Source of the DNA: CAZDUS01 sp964535015 | GTDB taxonomy: Bacteria; Verrucomicrobiota; Kiritimatiellia; CAIKKV01; CAITUY01 | Direction: 5' to 3' | NCBI GenBank assembly: GCA_964535015.1 | Contig: CAZHRU010000069.1 | Span: 1-14,832 of the forward strand | Length of the DNA: 14,832 nt | Part shown: piece by piece, positions 7,547-14,452 of the stretch | Numbering within the stretch: position 1 is the stretch's first letter | Layout: every line of letters starts with the position of its first letter | Notes under the pieces: generated by a model | What the model was told of the DNA's origin: nothing | What the model saw: the letters and a program-made list of their open reading frames with translations, nothing else | The model's database searches: none | Translations under genes and position numbers: made by a program

Positions 7547-8293
7547 CTACCCATTTTCCTCCACCTTGGCAACGGCAACCACTCCGCCTGTCTGGCCGCG
7601 CACTCGTTGCGCCAGAAGTTCCTTGGCTCCAACACTCCTGCCCCCCGCTTCTCTTACCAAATCCCGGATGGTCTCCTTGTATTCCGCCGGCTTGGATTCC
7701 CATTCGTCAAGCACCTTGACCAAGTCGGCGGCGGGAATCCGATAGCCCGCCCTCGTATACTTCCAAAGCCGGTATATCGCCTCCACGGGGCTCGGAATGG
7801 ACAGCACTGAAACCTGACGCCGAAGTTCGTCGTCTTCAAAACAACAATGCTGCACAACCTCATGGGGATTGATAATGGCCACTCGAGTCACCGAAAAATC
7901 AGCCCCCGACAGAACCGTCAGAGGTTCTCCATAAAGCGCGATATCCCCAAAAACGATAGGTTTCGCCACCTGAACAACCTGATTGAATTTACGAAATAAA
8001 AAAGACCGCTTGTCTCGGAATGACAACGAAGCGGTAGTGTCTTTTGTCTGCGTCAATCCGGCCTTGATCATGGCTCGCTGTGCCGGCTCAAAAGCATCGG
8101 GCGTCAAACAGTAGAGATCAATATCCCCGGCAGGCACAGGCGTAGGATGCGGAGAACAGGCGTAACGGGCAAAACCACCGGCTATGAAGCACGGCACCCC
8201 CTCAAGAATGGCGAAGATCCGTCGAACAACCGCCCCCCCCCTCCGAATACGTCCTGGCATCCAAGTTGCGTCATGCAAATTGATATCGTTCAT
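7547..8293 (-). CDS. Nucleotidyltransferase-fold protein of unknown role
   Basis: A 248-residue soluble protein. The pattern fits the minimal nucleotidyltransferase fold: GGFAR (residues 39-43), then GDIDLY with Asp57 and Asp59 as probable metal ligands, and a later acidic strand around Asp132 (SGADFSVTRVAI). Residues 145-190 include HCCFEDDELRRQ and EAIYRLWKYTRAGYRIP, a helical segment often seen after such domains in phage-encoded or stand-alone nucleotidyltransferases. The substrate is unknown; tRNA-, antibiotic- or toxin-type activities are all possible. ATG 8293 is the first start that leaves a compact protein, but it lacks a clear ribosome site. The open frame extends to 8380. The 5' half and its upstream DNA are near 40-45% GC, far below the neighbours, suggesting recent acquisition. 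Confidence 0.6.
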   Translation of the reverse strand: MNDINLHDATWMPGRIRRGGAVVRRIFAILEGVPCFIAGGFARYACSPHPTPVPAGDIDLYCLTPDAFEPAQRAMIKAGLTQTKDTTASLSFRDKRSFLFRKFNQVVQVAKPIVFGDIALYGEPLTVLSGADFSVTRVAIINPHEVVQHCCFEDDELRRQVSVLSIPSPVEAIYRLWKYTRAGYRIPAADLVKVLDEWESKPAEYKETIRDLVREAGGRSVGAKELLAQRVRGQTGGVVAVAKVEENG

Positions 8294-8438
8294 AAACCAA
8301 ACGTGACAGATTGCCCTTGAAAAAACAACCTCCAACACTCCCCCTCTGGCAACTAGCCCTGTGCAACATCCGTGTCGCATCGTGAGACAGCTTTACAAGA
8401 TGAAATACCCCATAACCCGCTAAATCACATGATTTTGC
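8294..8438. other. Gene-free, low-GC stretch upstream of the nucleotidyltransferase gene
   Basis: With the RNA element and vestigial iscB start (8439-8630), this makes up a ~340-base interval with no intact gene. GC here is roughly 40-50%. Minus-strand frames continue in from both sides, but none shows a recognisable protein family. A weak echo of the IscB 'LLARG' region (LVARG, encoded near 8356-8342) is in a different frame and is not convincing. No clear sigma70 promoter or terminator was found. Confidence 0.4.
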
Positions 8439-8468
8439 CTGATTTTTGACCAAAACAGCGACTGGCAT
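8439..8468 (-). pseudogene. Vestigial iscB start (about ten codons)
   Basis: Immediately after the structured RNA, the minus strand reads ATG at 8468 followed by MPVAVLVKNQ. This resembles the opening of IscB proteins, which typically begin M.VFVLDK.. before a PLMPC motif. Here PLMPC is absent: the next codons read AKSCDLAGYG in low-GC DNA, with no RuvC or HNH segment in any frame before the nucleotidyltransferase gene. I read it as the residual 5' end of an iscB gene lost by deletion, or a remnant retained in a short non-autonomous element. Ten residues are weak evidence by themselves; position next to the RNA is the main support. Confidence 0.35.
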
Positions 8469-8630
8469 ACCCAATGCTACTAACAATAACCGACCCTTGG
8501 CTGGTACGCCAAAGTAGGGCGCTGGAAGAAACTCCAGCATACACCCGAAGGTGTACTGGGCAACGGGGGAACCCGACTGAGGTAAGTCAGTTAGGAGTAG
8601 CGCCCGGTTTCTCCTTTCCGGGTGCTACTT
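8469..8630 (-). ncRNA. Structured RNA resembling HEARO / IscB omega RNA
   Basis: On the minus strand, six hairpins follow one another. They are a 12-bp stem with one A.C mismatch (8618-8629 with 8596-8607), ACTGA/TCAGT closing CTTACC (8587-8591 with 8576-8580), and CGGG/CCCG (8572-8575 with 8564-8567). Then come ACACC-TTCG-GGTGT (8541-8554), GCTGGA/TCCAGC (8533-8538 with 8521-8526) and TTGGC/GCCAA flanked by CCC/GGG (8494-8519). The order, the UUCG-capped stem and the GGCGTACC-type loop near the 3' end agree with my recollection of HEARO RNAs, which lie directly upstream of iscB and guide its nuclease. The 5' guide would be the ~16 bases before 8630. A full iscB is missing. A riboswitch or an unrelated structured leader is the alternative. 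Confidence 0.6.
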
Positions 8631-8635
8631 CTTTA

Positions 8636-9472
8636 TCACAGGTAAATCGTCCAGTAGGTCAATCGCCCCTCGTGATACTTGTACAATCGCACCGAGGGTT
8701 GCCGATCCCAGAATGAGGCCACCGATGACGACACGTAGACCGGCACGGCCCCGATCCAATGCAACTCATCCCGGTGCAGGTGCCCCGCAACCATCGCCTT
8801 GATCTGGGGATGCTCCATGAACACCTGTTCCCACCTGGGATGCTTTTCCTCTCCCCACTCCTCCAGCGCCCTGGAACTCAACCGGTCGGCCACAGGCGGC
8901 CGATGCAGGAATACCAGCGCCTGCCGCTGCTCGTCCTTCGCCAGATTGCGCTCGATCCAATCCTGCTGCGCTCGTGACGGTGTCCGATCATCCCCGTCCC
9001 GCAACTCGGAACACATGAACAGGCACAGAACCCCGCGTATCTCCACCTTCGCGCCAACTTTTCCAAAATACTTCGCGAAAAGCCGCTCCGTCGCCTTCGT
9101 TTCGCCCGCCAAAATGTCGTGGTTCCCGGGAAGGTAGTGGACGGGCGCCTTCAACCCCCGCATGATAGCCAACCCCTCGCTTACCACCGCCTCGTCGCGA
9201 ATGGAATCGGCCATGACATCACCGGTATGCACCACGAACGCAATGTCCAACGGCAGTTTGTTGATCGCCTCCACCGCCCGCCGCGTCATCACCAACCCAC
9301 CCTTGACTCCCCAATGCGTGTCCGTGATCTGGACGAAATAGAAACTGCTGGTGGTAACGGGCGCAGATTCAAACCAGGCCCCGGCGACAGATCCCGGCCC
9401 AACAGCCCAATAAAGACCAAGCGCAAGAAACACCGCTCGGATTAATCGTCGCGTCACATCGTCACCATTCAC
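8636..9472 (-). CDS. Exported calcineurin-like metallophosphoesterase
   Basis: A 278-residue protein with an N-terminal hydrophobic segment (about residues 10-31, ending SVAGA), probably a signal peptide, so it would act outside the cytoplasm or at the membrane. The binuclear-metal motifs are complete: Asp51-x-His53 (TDTHWG), Gly84-Asp85 (TGDVMAD), Gly-Asn117-His118-Asp119, His190 (FLHRPP) and Gly-His231-x-His233 (AGHLHRDEL). The phosphoester substrate is unknown. The GTG start at 9472 overlaps the hflX TGA (GTGA), but the first codons lie in a 7-base repeat tract. GTG 9457 is an alternative giving a tighter signal peptide (MTRRLIRAVFLALG). The stop at 8636-8638 is only six bases from the 5' base of the omega-RNA-like element, which therefore sits at the very end of this gene. 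Confidence 0.88.
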   Translation of the reverse strand: MNGDDVTRRLIRAVFLALGLYWAVGPGSVAGAWFESAPVTTSSFYFVQITDTHWGVKGGLVMTRRAVEAINKLPLDIAFVVHTGDVMADSIRDEAVVSEGLAIMRGLKAPVHYLPGNHDILAGETKATERLFAKYFGKVGAKVEIRGVLCLFMCSELRDGDDRTPSRAQQDWIERNLAKDEQRQALVFLHRPPVADRLSSRALEEWGEEKHPRWEQVFMEHPQIKAMVAGHLHRDELHWIGAVPVYVSSSVASFWDRQPSVRLYKYHEGRLTYWTIYL

Positions 9473-9514
9473 GAATCACCGTTCGCACTCTCCATCCTGA
9501 ACCCTGAACCCCGC
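9466..9514. repeat. Degenerate heptanucleotide repeats overlapping the hflX/phosphoesterase junction
   Basis: Plus-strand period-seven units CATTCAC, GAATCAC, CGTTCGC (9466-9486) are followed by ATCCTGA, ACCCTGA, ACCCCGC (9494-9514). The first unit is identical to the repeat beside mpg. The tract is read as coding: it supplies the low-complexity end of HflX and the first residues of the phosphoesterase. Confidence 0.65.
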
Positions 9515-10632
9515 CCCCTCCCTCGCCCCCCCGCCGCCACCGGAATCATCGCGGCAATCCGCTGCTTGAGCCCATCCAATCCATCCGCCCGCAACGCCGA
9601 AATCGGCACCGCCTCAGGAAACTGGCTCAGCAACCCCGGCAGCGCCGCCTGCGCCTCGGGCCGGTCGCTCTTGTTGAAAACCAGCAGGGAGGGCACCGCG
9701 TGGGCCCCGATCTCTTTCAGGGTGTCAAACACCACCTCGCAGTGCTCCGTTACATAAGGATGCCCCGTATCCGCCACATGCAACAACAGGTCGGACTGGG
9801 CAACCTCCTCCAGGGTGGACCGGAACGAGGCAATCAATCCGTGCGGCAAATGGCGTATGAATCCGACCGTATCGGTCACCAGCACCTCCCGCCCGTCAGG
9901 AAGATGAACTAGGCGACTCTTGGTATCCAGTGTCGCGAACAGACGGTCATCCACATAGGCATCCGCAGCGGACAGACTGTTGAGCAATGTGGACTTCCCG
10001 GCATTGGTGTAACCCACAAGACTGACCGTCGCCCAAGGCCGCCTGGATCGCGTCCGGTCACGGCGCTCCTGGATCGCCTCCAACTTCCGCTTCAAATCCT
10101 GGATCCGCGCCCGCATCGGCGCATTACGGAGTTTCAAGGGGCTCTCACCCGGCCCCTTCATCCCGATCCCCCCCGTGAACCGCGCCTGCTTCTCGGAAAC
10201 CGGCAACCGCGACACCAGGTACTGAAGTTGCGCCAACTCCACCTGAATCTGCGCCTCCGCCGACCGTGCGCGCCGGGCAAAAATCTGCAGAATCACCTCC
10301 GTCCGGTCAATCACCTTGACCCCCACCATCATATCCAGATTGTTGACCTGGACCGGCGAAAGATTGTTATCGAAAATCACCAGATTCGCGCCGGTCTTTT
10401 CACAGGCCAACTTGATCTCCTCGGTCTTGCCGGACCCGACAAAGTACTTGGAGTTCGGCGACTCGCGATTCTGGGACAGTGTCCCCACCACAACCGCCCC
10501 GGCCGTATCCGCCAACCGTTCAAGTTCTTCCAGTGAATCCCGGGCCACCGCGCGCCCCGCCCGCCCAAGAACCACCTGCACCAACAACGCCCGCTCCTGC
10601 GATACGTTGGTTAATCTTGCCTGTGCACTCAT
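9469..10632 (-). CDS. hflX: GTPase HflX
   Basis: Ribosome-associated GTPase that splits stalled or heat-damaged ribosomes. From ATG 10632 it has 387 residues; AAGGA lies eight bases upstream, and this start is better supported than in-frame starts at 10653, 10665 or 10671. The N-terminal HflX domain contains GSGKTEEI and ELAQLQYLVSRLP. The G domain has GYTNAGKST (about 206-214), DTVGFI (254-259) and NKSD (319-322). One oddity is the family signature between the domains, normally GPGETQLE.DRR: here GPGESPLKLRNAPMR (about 159-173), which keeps length but loses the acidic and Arg residues. Another is the C-terminus, a GRGRGRGSG tail whose last codons come from a 7-base repeat tract. Its stop overlaps the start of the phosphoesterase gene. 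Confidence 0.94.
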   Translation of the reverse strand: MSAQARLTNVSQERALLVQVVLGRAGRAVARDSLEELERLADTAGAVVVGTLSQNRESPNSKYFVGSGKTEEIKLACEKTGANLVIFDNNLSPVQVNNLDMMVGVKVIDRTEVILQIFARRARSAEAQIQVELAQLQYLVSRLPVSEKQARFTGGIGMKGPGESPLKLRNAPMRARIQDLKRKLEAIQERRDRTRSRRPWATVSLVGYTNAGKSTLLNSLSAADAYVDDRLFATLDTKSRLVHLPDGREVLVTDTVGFIRHLPHGLIASFRSTLEEVAQSDLLLHVADTGHPYVTEHCEVVFDTLKEIGAHAVPSLLVFNKSDRPEAQAALPGLLSQFPEAVPISALRADGLDGLKQRIAAMIPVAAGGRGRGRGSGFRMESANGDS

Positions 10633-10704
10633 AATTGCCGTCCTTATTTGCATCCTAACCAACATCCCCACTGATTACCAGTCAAGAACCGCCTGGCACC
10701 GATC

Positions 10705-10725
10705 CCCGTGACCTCGTGTCACGGG
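10705..10725. other. 8-bp perfect inverted repeat with 5-base loop
   Basis: CCCGTGAC (10705-10712) and GTCACGGG (10718-10725) pair perfectly around CTCGT. The hairpin lies in the divergent region between hflX and the secreted-protein gene. No T-run follows on either strand, so it does not look like an intrinsic terminator. It could be an operator or a structure in the hflX leader. Confidence 0.5.
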
Positions 10726-10783
10726 TGAAGAAAGTTGAACGACAACGCGGAACGGCACTCAACGTTGGCCTCCGACACGAACA

Positions 10784-10813
10784 TTGACATGCTCGCAAGC
10801 GAGGGAGTATTAT
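10784..10813 (+). promoter_or_regulatory. Sigma70-type promoter for the 856-residue secreted protein
   Basis: TTGACA (10784-10789, a perfect -35) and TATTAT (10808-10813, five of six for -10) are separated by 18 bases. Transcription would begin near 10820, about 30 bases before the ATG. The spacer contains the palindrome CTCGC-AA-GCGAG (10792-10803), a possible repressor or activator site. Confidence 0.6.
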
Positions 10814-10839
10814 TCGATGAGGAAAACGACAACACCCCC

Positions 10840-10845
10840 GAGGAG
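10840..10845 (+). promoter_or_regulatory. Strong ribosome binding site
   Basis: GAGGAG five bases before the ATG at 10851. Together with the near-consensus promoter it suggests high expression and fixes the start codon. Confidence 0.7.
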
Positions 10846-10850
10846 AACGT

Positions 10851-13421
10851 ATGAACCGCAATTCTCTTGGCCTCGCCCTCCTGCTCACCCTTGCCTTCCT
10901 GAACGGCGCCTTCGCCGCACCATCCCTGCGCGTCACCAAACTCCCCGTCGGCCCTCACCCCAGTTACACCGGCCCCACCAACGACCCCCACGCCGTCAAA
11001 GGCCAGTGGTTCCGCTCCCTCACCACCTCCAACACCACTTACCGTTCCTGCGAGTTTTACGACAATACCGCCAATAACGGCGGCGGTTACATGGGCCACC
11101 TCTCCATCTCGGGTCGGGTGTTCAATGTCAACCAGTTCCCGCCTAACGTTGGCCCGATCCTGGGATTCGAAATCGACGCGACCATCATCAACGACACCCC
11201 TGGCACCGGAACATGGATGCCCGGCACAAACACTCATGACGAAGTTCTCTTCACCGCCAACCAACAGACTGGCACCCTACGCCAAGTCATGCTTACGGCA
11301 GACTTCGCTATTTCATCCCTTGACAACCTGCCAAGTTCGTTTGACCCTCCATACCGCCGCAACCAAACTCTGCCATTGATTCTCGCGGTCAATCACGACC
11401 ACGAAGCATGGTATTGCTGGAACCAGGATCAACCGCAGTACCTGCAACAGGGAAACTATTACGTCCCCACCTGGTCCCTTGGGGACATCCCCACTGGAAC
11501 CTCCGTCACCATTCGTCTCACCTTCAGCATTCCAGTCGGACTAAACCCCTCCGACCCACGCGGCCAAGCCATTCTGGACTCCCGCGACAACGGCACTGAC
11601 ATCCTCGCCAACCGCACCCTCTCGCTCAAAATCGGCAGTTGGCTCAATGATTTCGGCACGGATGATGGATCCGCCTACCCCGAAAATTCCCTTGGATCCG
11701 GCTTTGTCTCCGTCTTCCACAACCTCGACTCCATCCAGGAAGAAACGCCGGCAACCAACCACTGCTTCAAATGGTCTCAACCCCCGGATTGCGTCAACGG
11801 TGTGGACGTCGCCTCCTGGGGAGTCGGCACCAACGAAGCACAATGGCTCTCCGTGGTCAAAGTCGCCGACGACTGGCTCTGCGACGGACGCCCGGTTTCC
11901 GGCATCCGCTGGTGGGGCTCCTACAAGGACTGGGCGACTGACACCAGCGATCCCGCCGTCACCCCTCCCTTTCCCCCAATTCACCCAAACGCCTTCCTGG
12001 TCACATGGCATGCCGATATCCCCGCCTCCCCCACCAACCTGTTCTCCCGCCCGGGCCCCGTGATTGACTGGTCCGTCTATCCGGTCGCCTTCTCGCTTCA
12101 GCCCCTGCCCGCCGGCATCGTCCACGAGGAACCCTGGTGCGTCTCCGAGTTGAAGTTCGTCGCCCCAGGTTTCTATGAGCACGAATACCAGTACACCCTG
12201 CAGTTCCCGCCCGCCGACGAATGGATCGAAAAGGAGGGCTCCATCTATTGGCTGAGCATTCAAGCCGTCTACACCGACCCGCCGGCCACCAATGTCTGGG
12301 GCTGGAAAACCACCGATCCGCACTATAACTGGAACGATGACGCCGTGCAGATCACCACCCCTCCCGTAACCAACAAACTGACCTACCCGCCACCCGGCTG
12401 GGAGTCCTACCCCCACCCCTATGCCTCCCAGTCCGTCAACATGGCCTTCGAACTCATCACCGACGTCTGTCCCCGCCGCGCCAAAAAATGGACGCAACCC
12501 CCGGACATGGTTACCGGCGTCAACATGCCCTCGTTCTGGTATGCCAGCGGCGAACCCAGCCAGAAACTCTATCGCGCCGACGACTGGCTCTGCGACGGCC
12601 GCCGGGTCACCGACATCCACTGGTGGGGCTCCTATCTCAATTACCTCACCAACCTTCCCGGCCCCGTCAACTTCCCCACCAACCCCGCTGTTCAGCCGCT
12701 CGGATTCTCCATCGCCTGGTATTCCGATATCCCGACAAACCAATCGCAATCATTCAGTCAACCGGGCACCCAACTCGCCAGCCTGTTCGTCCCGCTTACC
12801 AACTGCCACGAAGTCTACTACGGCACGGTCCCCCAGAACTGGCCCGCCGGCACCACCAATTACGAACACGAGTTCCAGTACTACGTGGACCTGCTCAACG
12901 TCGCCTCCCCCTGGTTCGAAACCAGCGGCGTCGTCTACTGGCTCGGTATTCAGGCGGTCTTTCCTCCCTCGTTCATTCCACAACAGGAAACCCTGCATAA
13001 GGGTTGGGGTTGGAAAACAACCCCGCCAACAAACCGATGGAACGACGCCTCAACCGTATCAAATGCCGCCGGTCCCGGATGGCAACCCGCCACCTACCCC
13101 CAGGGGCATCCGCTCGATCCACAACCCTGCGACCTCGCCTTCGAACTGACCACCGACGAACCCGGCACGGGAACCAACTGGTGGAACCAACCCATTGTGA
13201 TCCGAACGTTTGGAACCCAAACCAACTCCGTATTCACCGCCACTTCCGTCGGCGACGCCGGCGCCGGCGTCCAAATCCTGCAATACAGCACCAACCTCCT
13301 GGCAACCAATTGGGTCAACATCGCCACCAACGCCCTGCCCCTTCCCTCCCCTTACTCGAACTACTGGAGGAACATCCTAGGCACTGCCTCCCAACGCTTC
13401 TTCAGGGTACTGCAAAAGTAA
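10851..13421 (+). CDS. Large secreted protein with a duplicated ~230-residue domain (DUF7901-like)
   Basis: An 856-residue protein of unknown function. A signal peptide (MNRNSLGLALLLTLAFLNGAFA) starts the protein. Residues ~23-300 form a unique beta-rich region with many Asn, Thr and aromatic residues. Two copies of one domain follow (about 306-533 and 545-766). Each runs KW.QPPD..NGV....W, ADDWLCDGR.V..I.WWGSY, a W..DIP segment, a S.PG segment, a YEHE.QY segment, W....G.(I/V)YWL.IQAV, GWGWKTT, NWND/RWND and (M/L)AFELTTD. I associate this with DUF7901-type domains of planctomycete-like bacteria, from memory and not searched. The last ~80 residues (YSTNLLATNWVNIATN..LP.......RFFRV) look like a C-terminal module common in Verrucomicrobia-type secreted proteins. 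No catalytic motif is evident; adhesion, surface or matrix roles are guesses. Confidence 0.82.
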   Translation: MNRNSLGLALLLTLAFLNGAFAAPSLRVTKLPVGPHPSYTGPTNDPHAVKGQWFRSLTTSNTTYRSCEFYDNTANNGGGYMGHLSISGRVFNVNQFPPNVGPILGFEIDATIINDTPGTGTWMPGTNTHDEVLFTANQQTGTLRQVMLTADFAISSLDNLPSSFDPPYRRNQTLPLILAVNHDHEAWYCWNQDQPQYLQQGNYYVPTWSLGDIPTGTSVTIRLTFSIPVGLNPSDPRGQAILDSRDNGTDILANRTLSLKIGSWLNDFGTDDGSAYPENSLGSGFVSVFHNLDSIQEETPATNHCFKWSQPPDCVNGVDVASWGVGTNEAQWLSVVKVADDWLCDGRPVSGIRWWGSYKDWATDTSDPAVTPPFPPIHPNAFLVTWHADIPASPTNLFSRPGPVIDWSVYPVAFSLQPLPAGIVHEEPWCVSELKFVAPGFYEHEYQYTLQFPPADEWIEKEGSIYWLSIQAVYTDPPATNVWGWKTTDPHYNWNDDAVQITTPPVTNKLTYPPPGWESYPHPYASQSVNMAFELITDVCPRRAKKWTQPPDMVTGVNMPSFWYASGEPSQKLYRADDWLCDGRRVTDIHWWGSYLNYLTNLPGPVNFPTNPAVQPLGFSIAWYSDIPTNQSQSFSQPGTQLASLFVPLTNCHEVYYGTVPQNWPAGTTNYEHEFQYYVDLLNVASPWFETSGVVYWLGIQAVFPPSFIPQQETLHKGWGWKTTPPTNRWNDASTVSNAAGPGWQPATYPQGHPLDPQPCDLAFELTTDEPGTGTNWWNQPIVIRTFGTQTNSVFTATSVGDAGAGVQILQYSTNLLATNWVNIATNALPLPSPYSNYWRNILGTASQRFFRVLQK

Positions 13422-13444
13422 TCCGAGTTTTGATTCAGATACCC

Positions 13445-14452
13445 ATGGGTTCACAAACCAATCACCACCGGCGCCTCTTCACCCTCAAGGCGACCTTCCT
13501 ACTGGTATTCACGGCCGCGCTTCTGCCGCTCTCACTCCCTGCCCAGACCTCCACCACGGCACGTCTGCTCTCAGTGGCCACCCTGCAAGCAGCCCTCGAC
13601 CGCAACGGATTTGGCGTCGGATTCATCGACGGCCGCGACGGGGCTCGCTCGCGCGGCGCCTTGCTGGATTATTGCCGCGCCGAACACCTCTCGGAAAACG
13701 CGGCCCGCCGCCAACTCCTTACCAATGCCGCCCTGTCCACCGCCTCCTATACCATTGCCGACGCAGACCTTGCCCAGATAGGGAGCGCCCCCGCCGACTG
13801 GTTGGAGGCATCCGAACTCCCGTCCATGGCCTACACCTCACTGGATGAACTCCTTTCGGAAAAGTTCCATGTTTCGAAACCCTTCCTGACCCGCCTGAAC
13901 CCGGGTATCACCAACTGGGATTCCTCGCTCCTCGGGAAGACCGTCACCATCCCGACACCACGCCACGCCCAGTGGGCACCTGCCGCCGCCCGCCTGGAAG
14001 TCGACTGCGGTGCCTTCCGGGTCCGCGCCTTCGACATCAACGACCGCCTGGTTGCATCCTTCCCCTGTTCAATCGCCAAGGACCTCCAACGCATCCCCAC
14101 CGGTGAATTGAATCTCGTGGCCTTTGCTCCCAACCCGAACTACACGTTCGATCCCGTCAATTTCCCGGAGTCGGCACGGGCACAGGAAATCGGACGCAAA
14201 CTGATCCTGCCCCCCGGCCCCAATAATCCGGTCGGCGTCTATTGGATCAGCCTCAACCAACCCGGGTTCGGTATCCACGGCACCCCGAAACCCGAAACCA
14301 TCGGCCGACCCGAATCCCACGGTTGTTTCCGCATGACCAACTGGGACATCATTACCCTGTCGCGCATGGTTACCGCCGGCACCCCGATCCGTATCATCCC
14401 CCCACCCGCCCCCTCTCCCTCCGAACAGGATCCCTCCCCATCCTCTCCCTAG
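13445..14452 (+). CDS. Exported L,D-transpeptidase with peptidoglycan-binding and LysM-like domains
   Basis: A 335-residue cell-wall enzyme expected to crosslink peptidoglycan or attach proteins to it. A signal peptide covers about residues 10-33 (ending SLPAQ). A PG_binding_1-like segment follows (LQAALDRNGFGVGFIDGRDG, ~47-66). A LysM-like segment lies at ~127-171 (Y.SLDELLSEKFHVSKPFLTRLNPG, then LLGKTVTIP). The YkuD catalytic domain (~183-318) has IHG (277-279) and SHGCFRM (291-297) with nucleophile Cys294; Phe replaces the usual Val or Ile after Cys. The tail is Pro/Ser-rich. ATG 13445 is chosen because it directly precedes the signal peptide; the open frame runs further upstream only as an overlap with the previous gene. 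No strong ribosome site is seen. The 23-base gap after the secreted-protein gene suggests co-transcription. Confidence 0.9.
   Translation: MGSQTNHHRRLFTLKATFLLVFTAALLPLSLPAQTSTTARLLSVATLQAALDRNGFGVGFIDGRDGARSRGALLDYCRAEHLSENAARRQLLTNAALSTASYTIADADLAQIGSAPADWLEASELPSMAYTSLDELLSEKFHVSKPFLTRLNPGITNWDSSLLGKTVTIPTPRHAQWAPAAARLEVDCGAFRVRAFDINDRLVASFPCSIAKDLQRIPTGELNLVAFAPNPNYTFDPVNFPESARAQEIGRKLILPPGPNNPVGVYWISLNQPGFGIHGTPKPETIGRPESHGCFRMTNWDIITLSRMVTAGTPIRIIPPPAPSPSEQDPSPSSP

Noticed and set aside
8469..8540. Minus-strand codons upstream of the iscB-like ATG (MLEFLPAPYFGVPAKG...)
   Set aside because: This is the translation of the RNA hairpins themselves; such N-terminal extensions arise by reading through the guide RNA and are not protein sequence.
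8596..8634. Plus-strand intrinsic terminator (12-bp stem followed by TTCTTTATC)
   Set aside because: No plus-strand gene lies upstream to terminate, the tail is not a clean T-run, and the stem is better explained as the first hairpin of the minus-strand RNA.
8474..8716. Plus-strand open frame of about 80 codons across the structured RNA
   Set aside because: It runs antisense through the hairpins and the end of the phosphoesterase gene, has no ribosome site and no recognisable protein pattern.
10633..10740. Minus-strand promoter for hflX using TTGACT near 10678-10683
   Set aside because: No acceptable -10 sequence lies 16-18 bases downstream (TTGGTT at 17; TAGGAT only at 22).
13004..13444. 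Upstream extension of the L,D-transpeptidase reading frame, giving a 482-residue protein
   Set aside because: The added part overlaps the end of the secreted-protein gene in another frame and has Arg/His/Pro-rich nonsense composition; the signal peptide begins right after ATG 13445.
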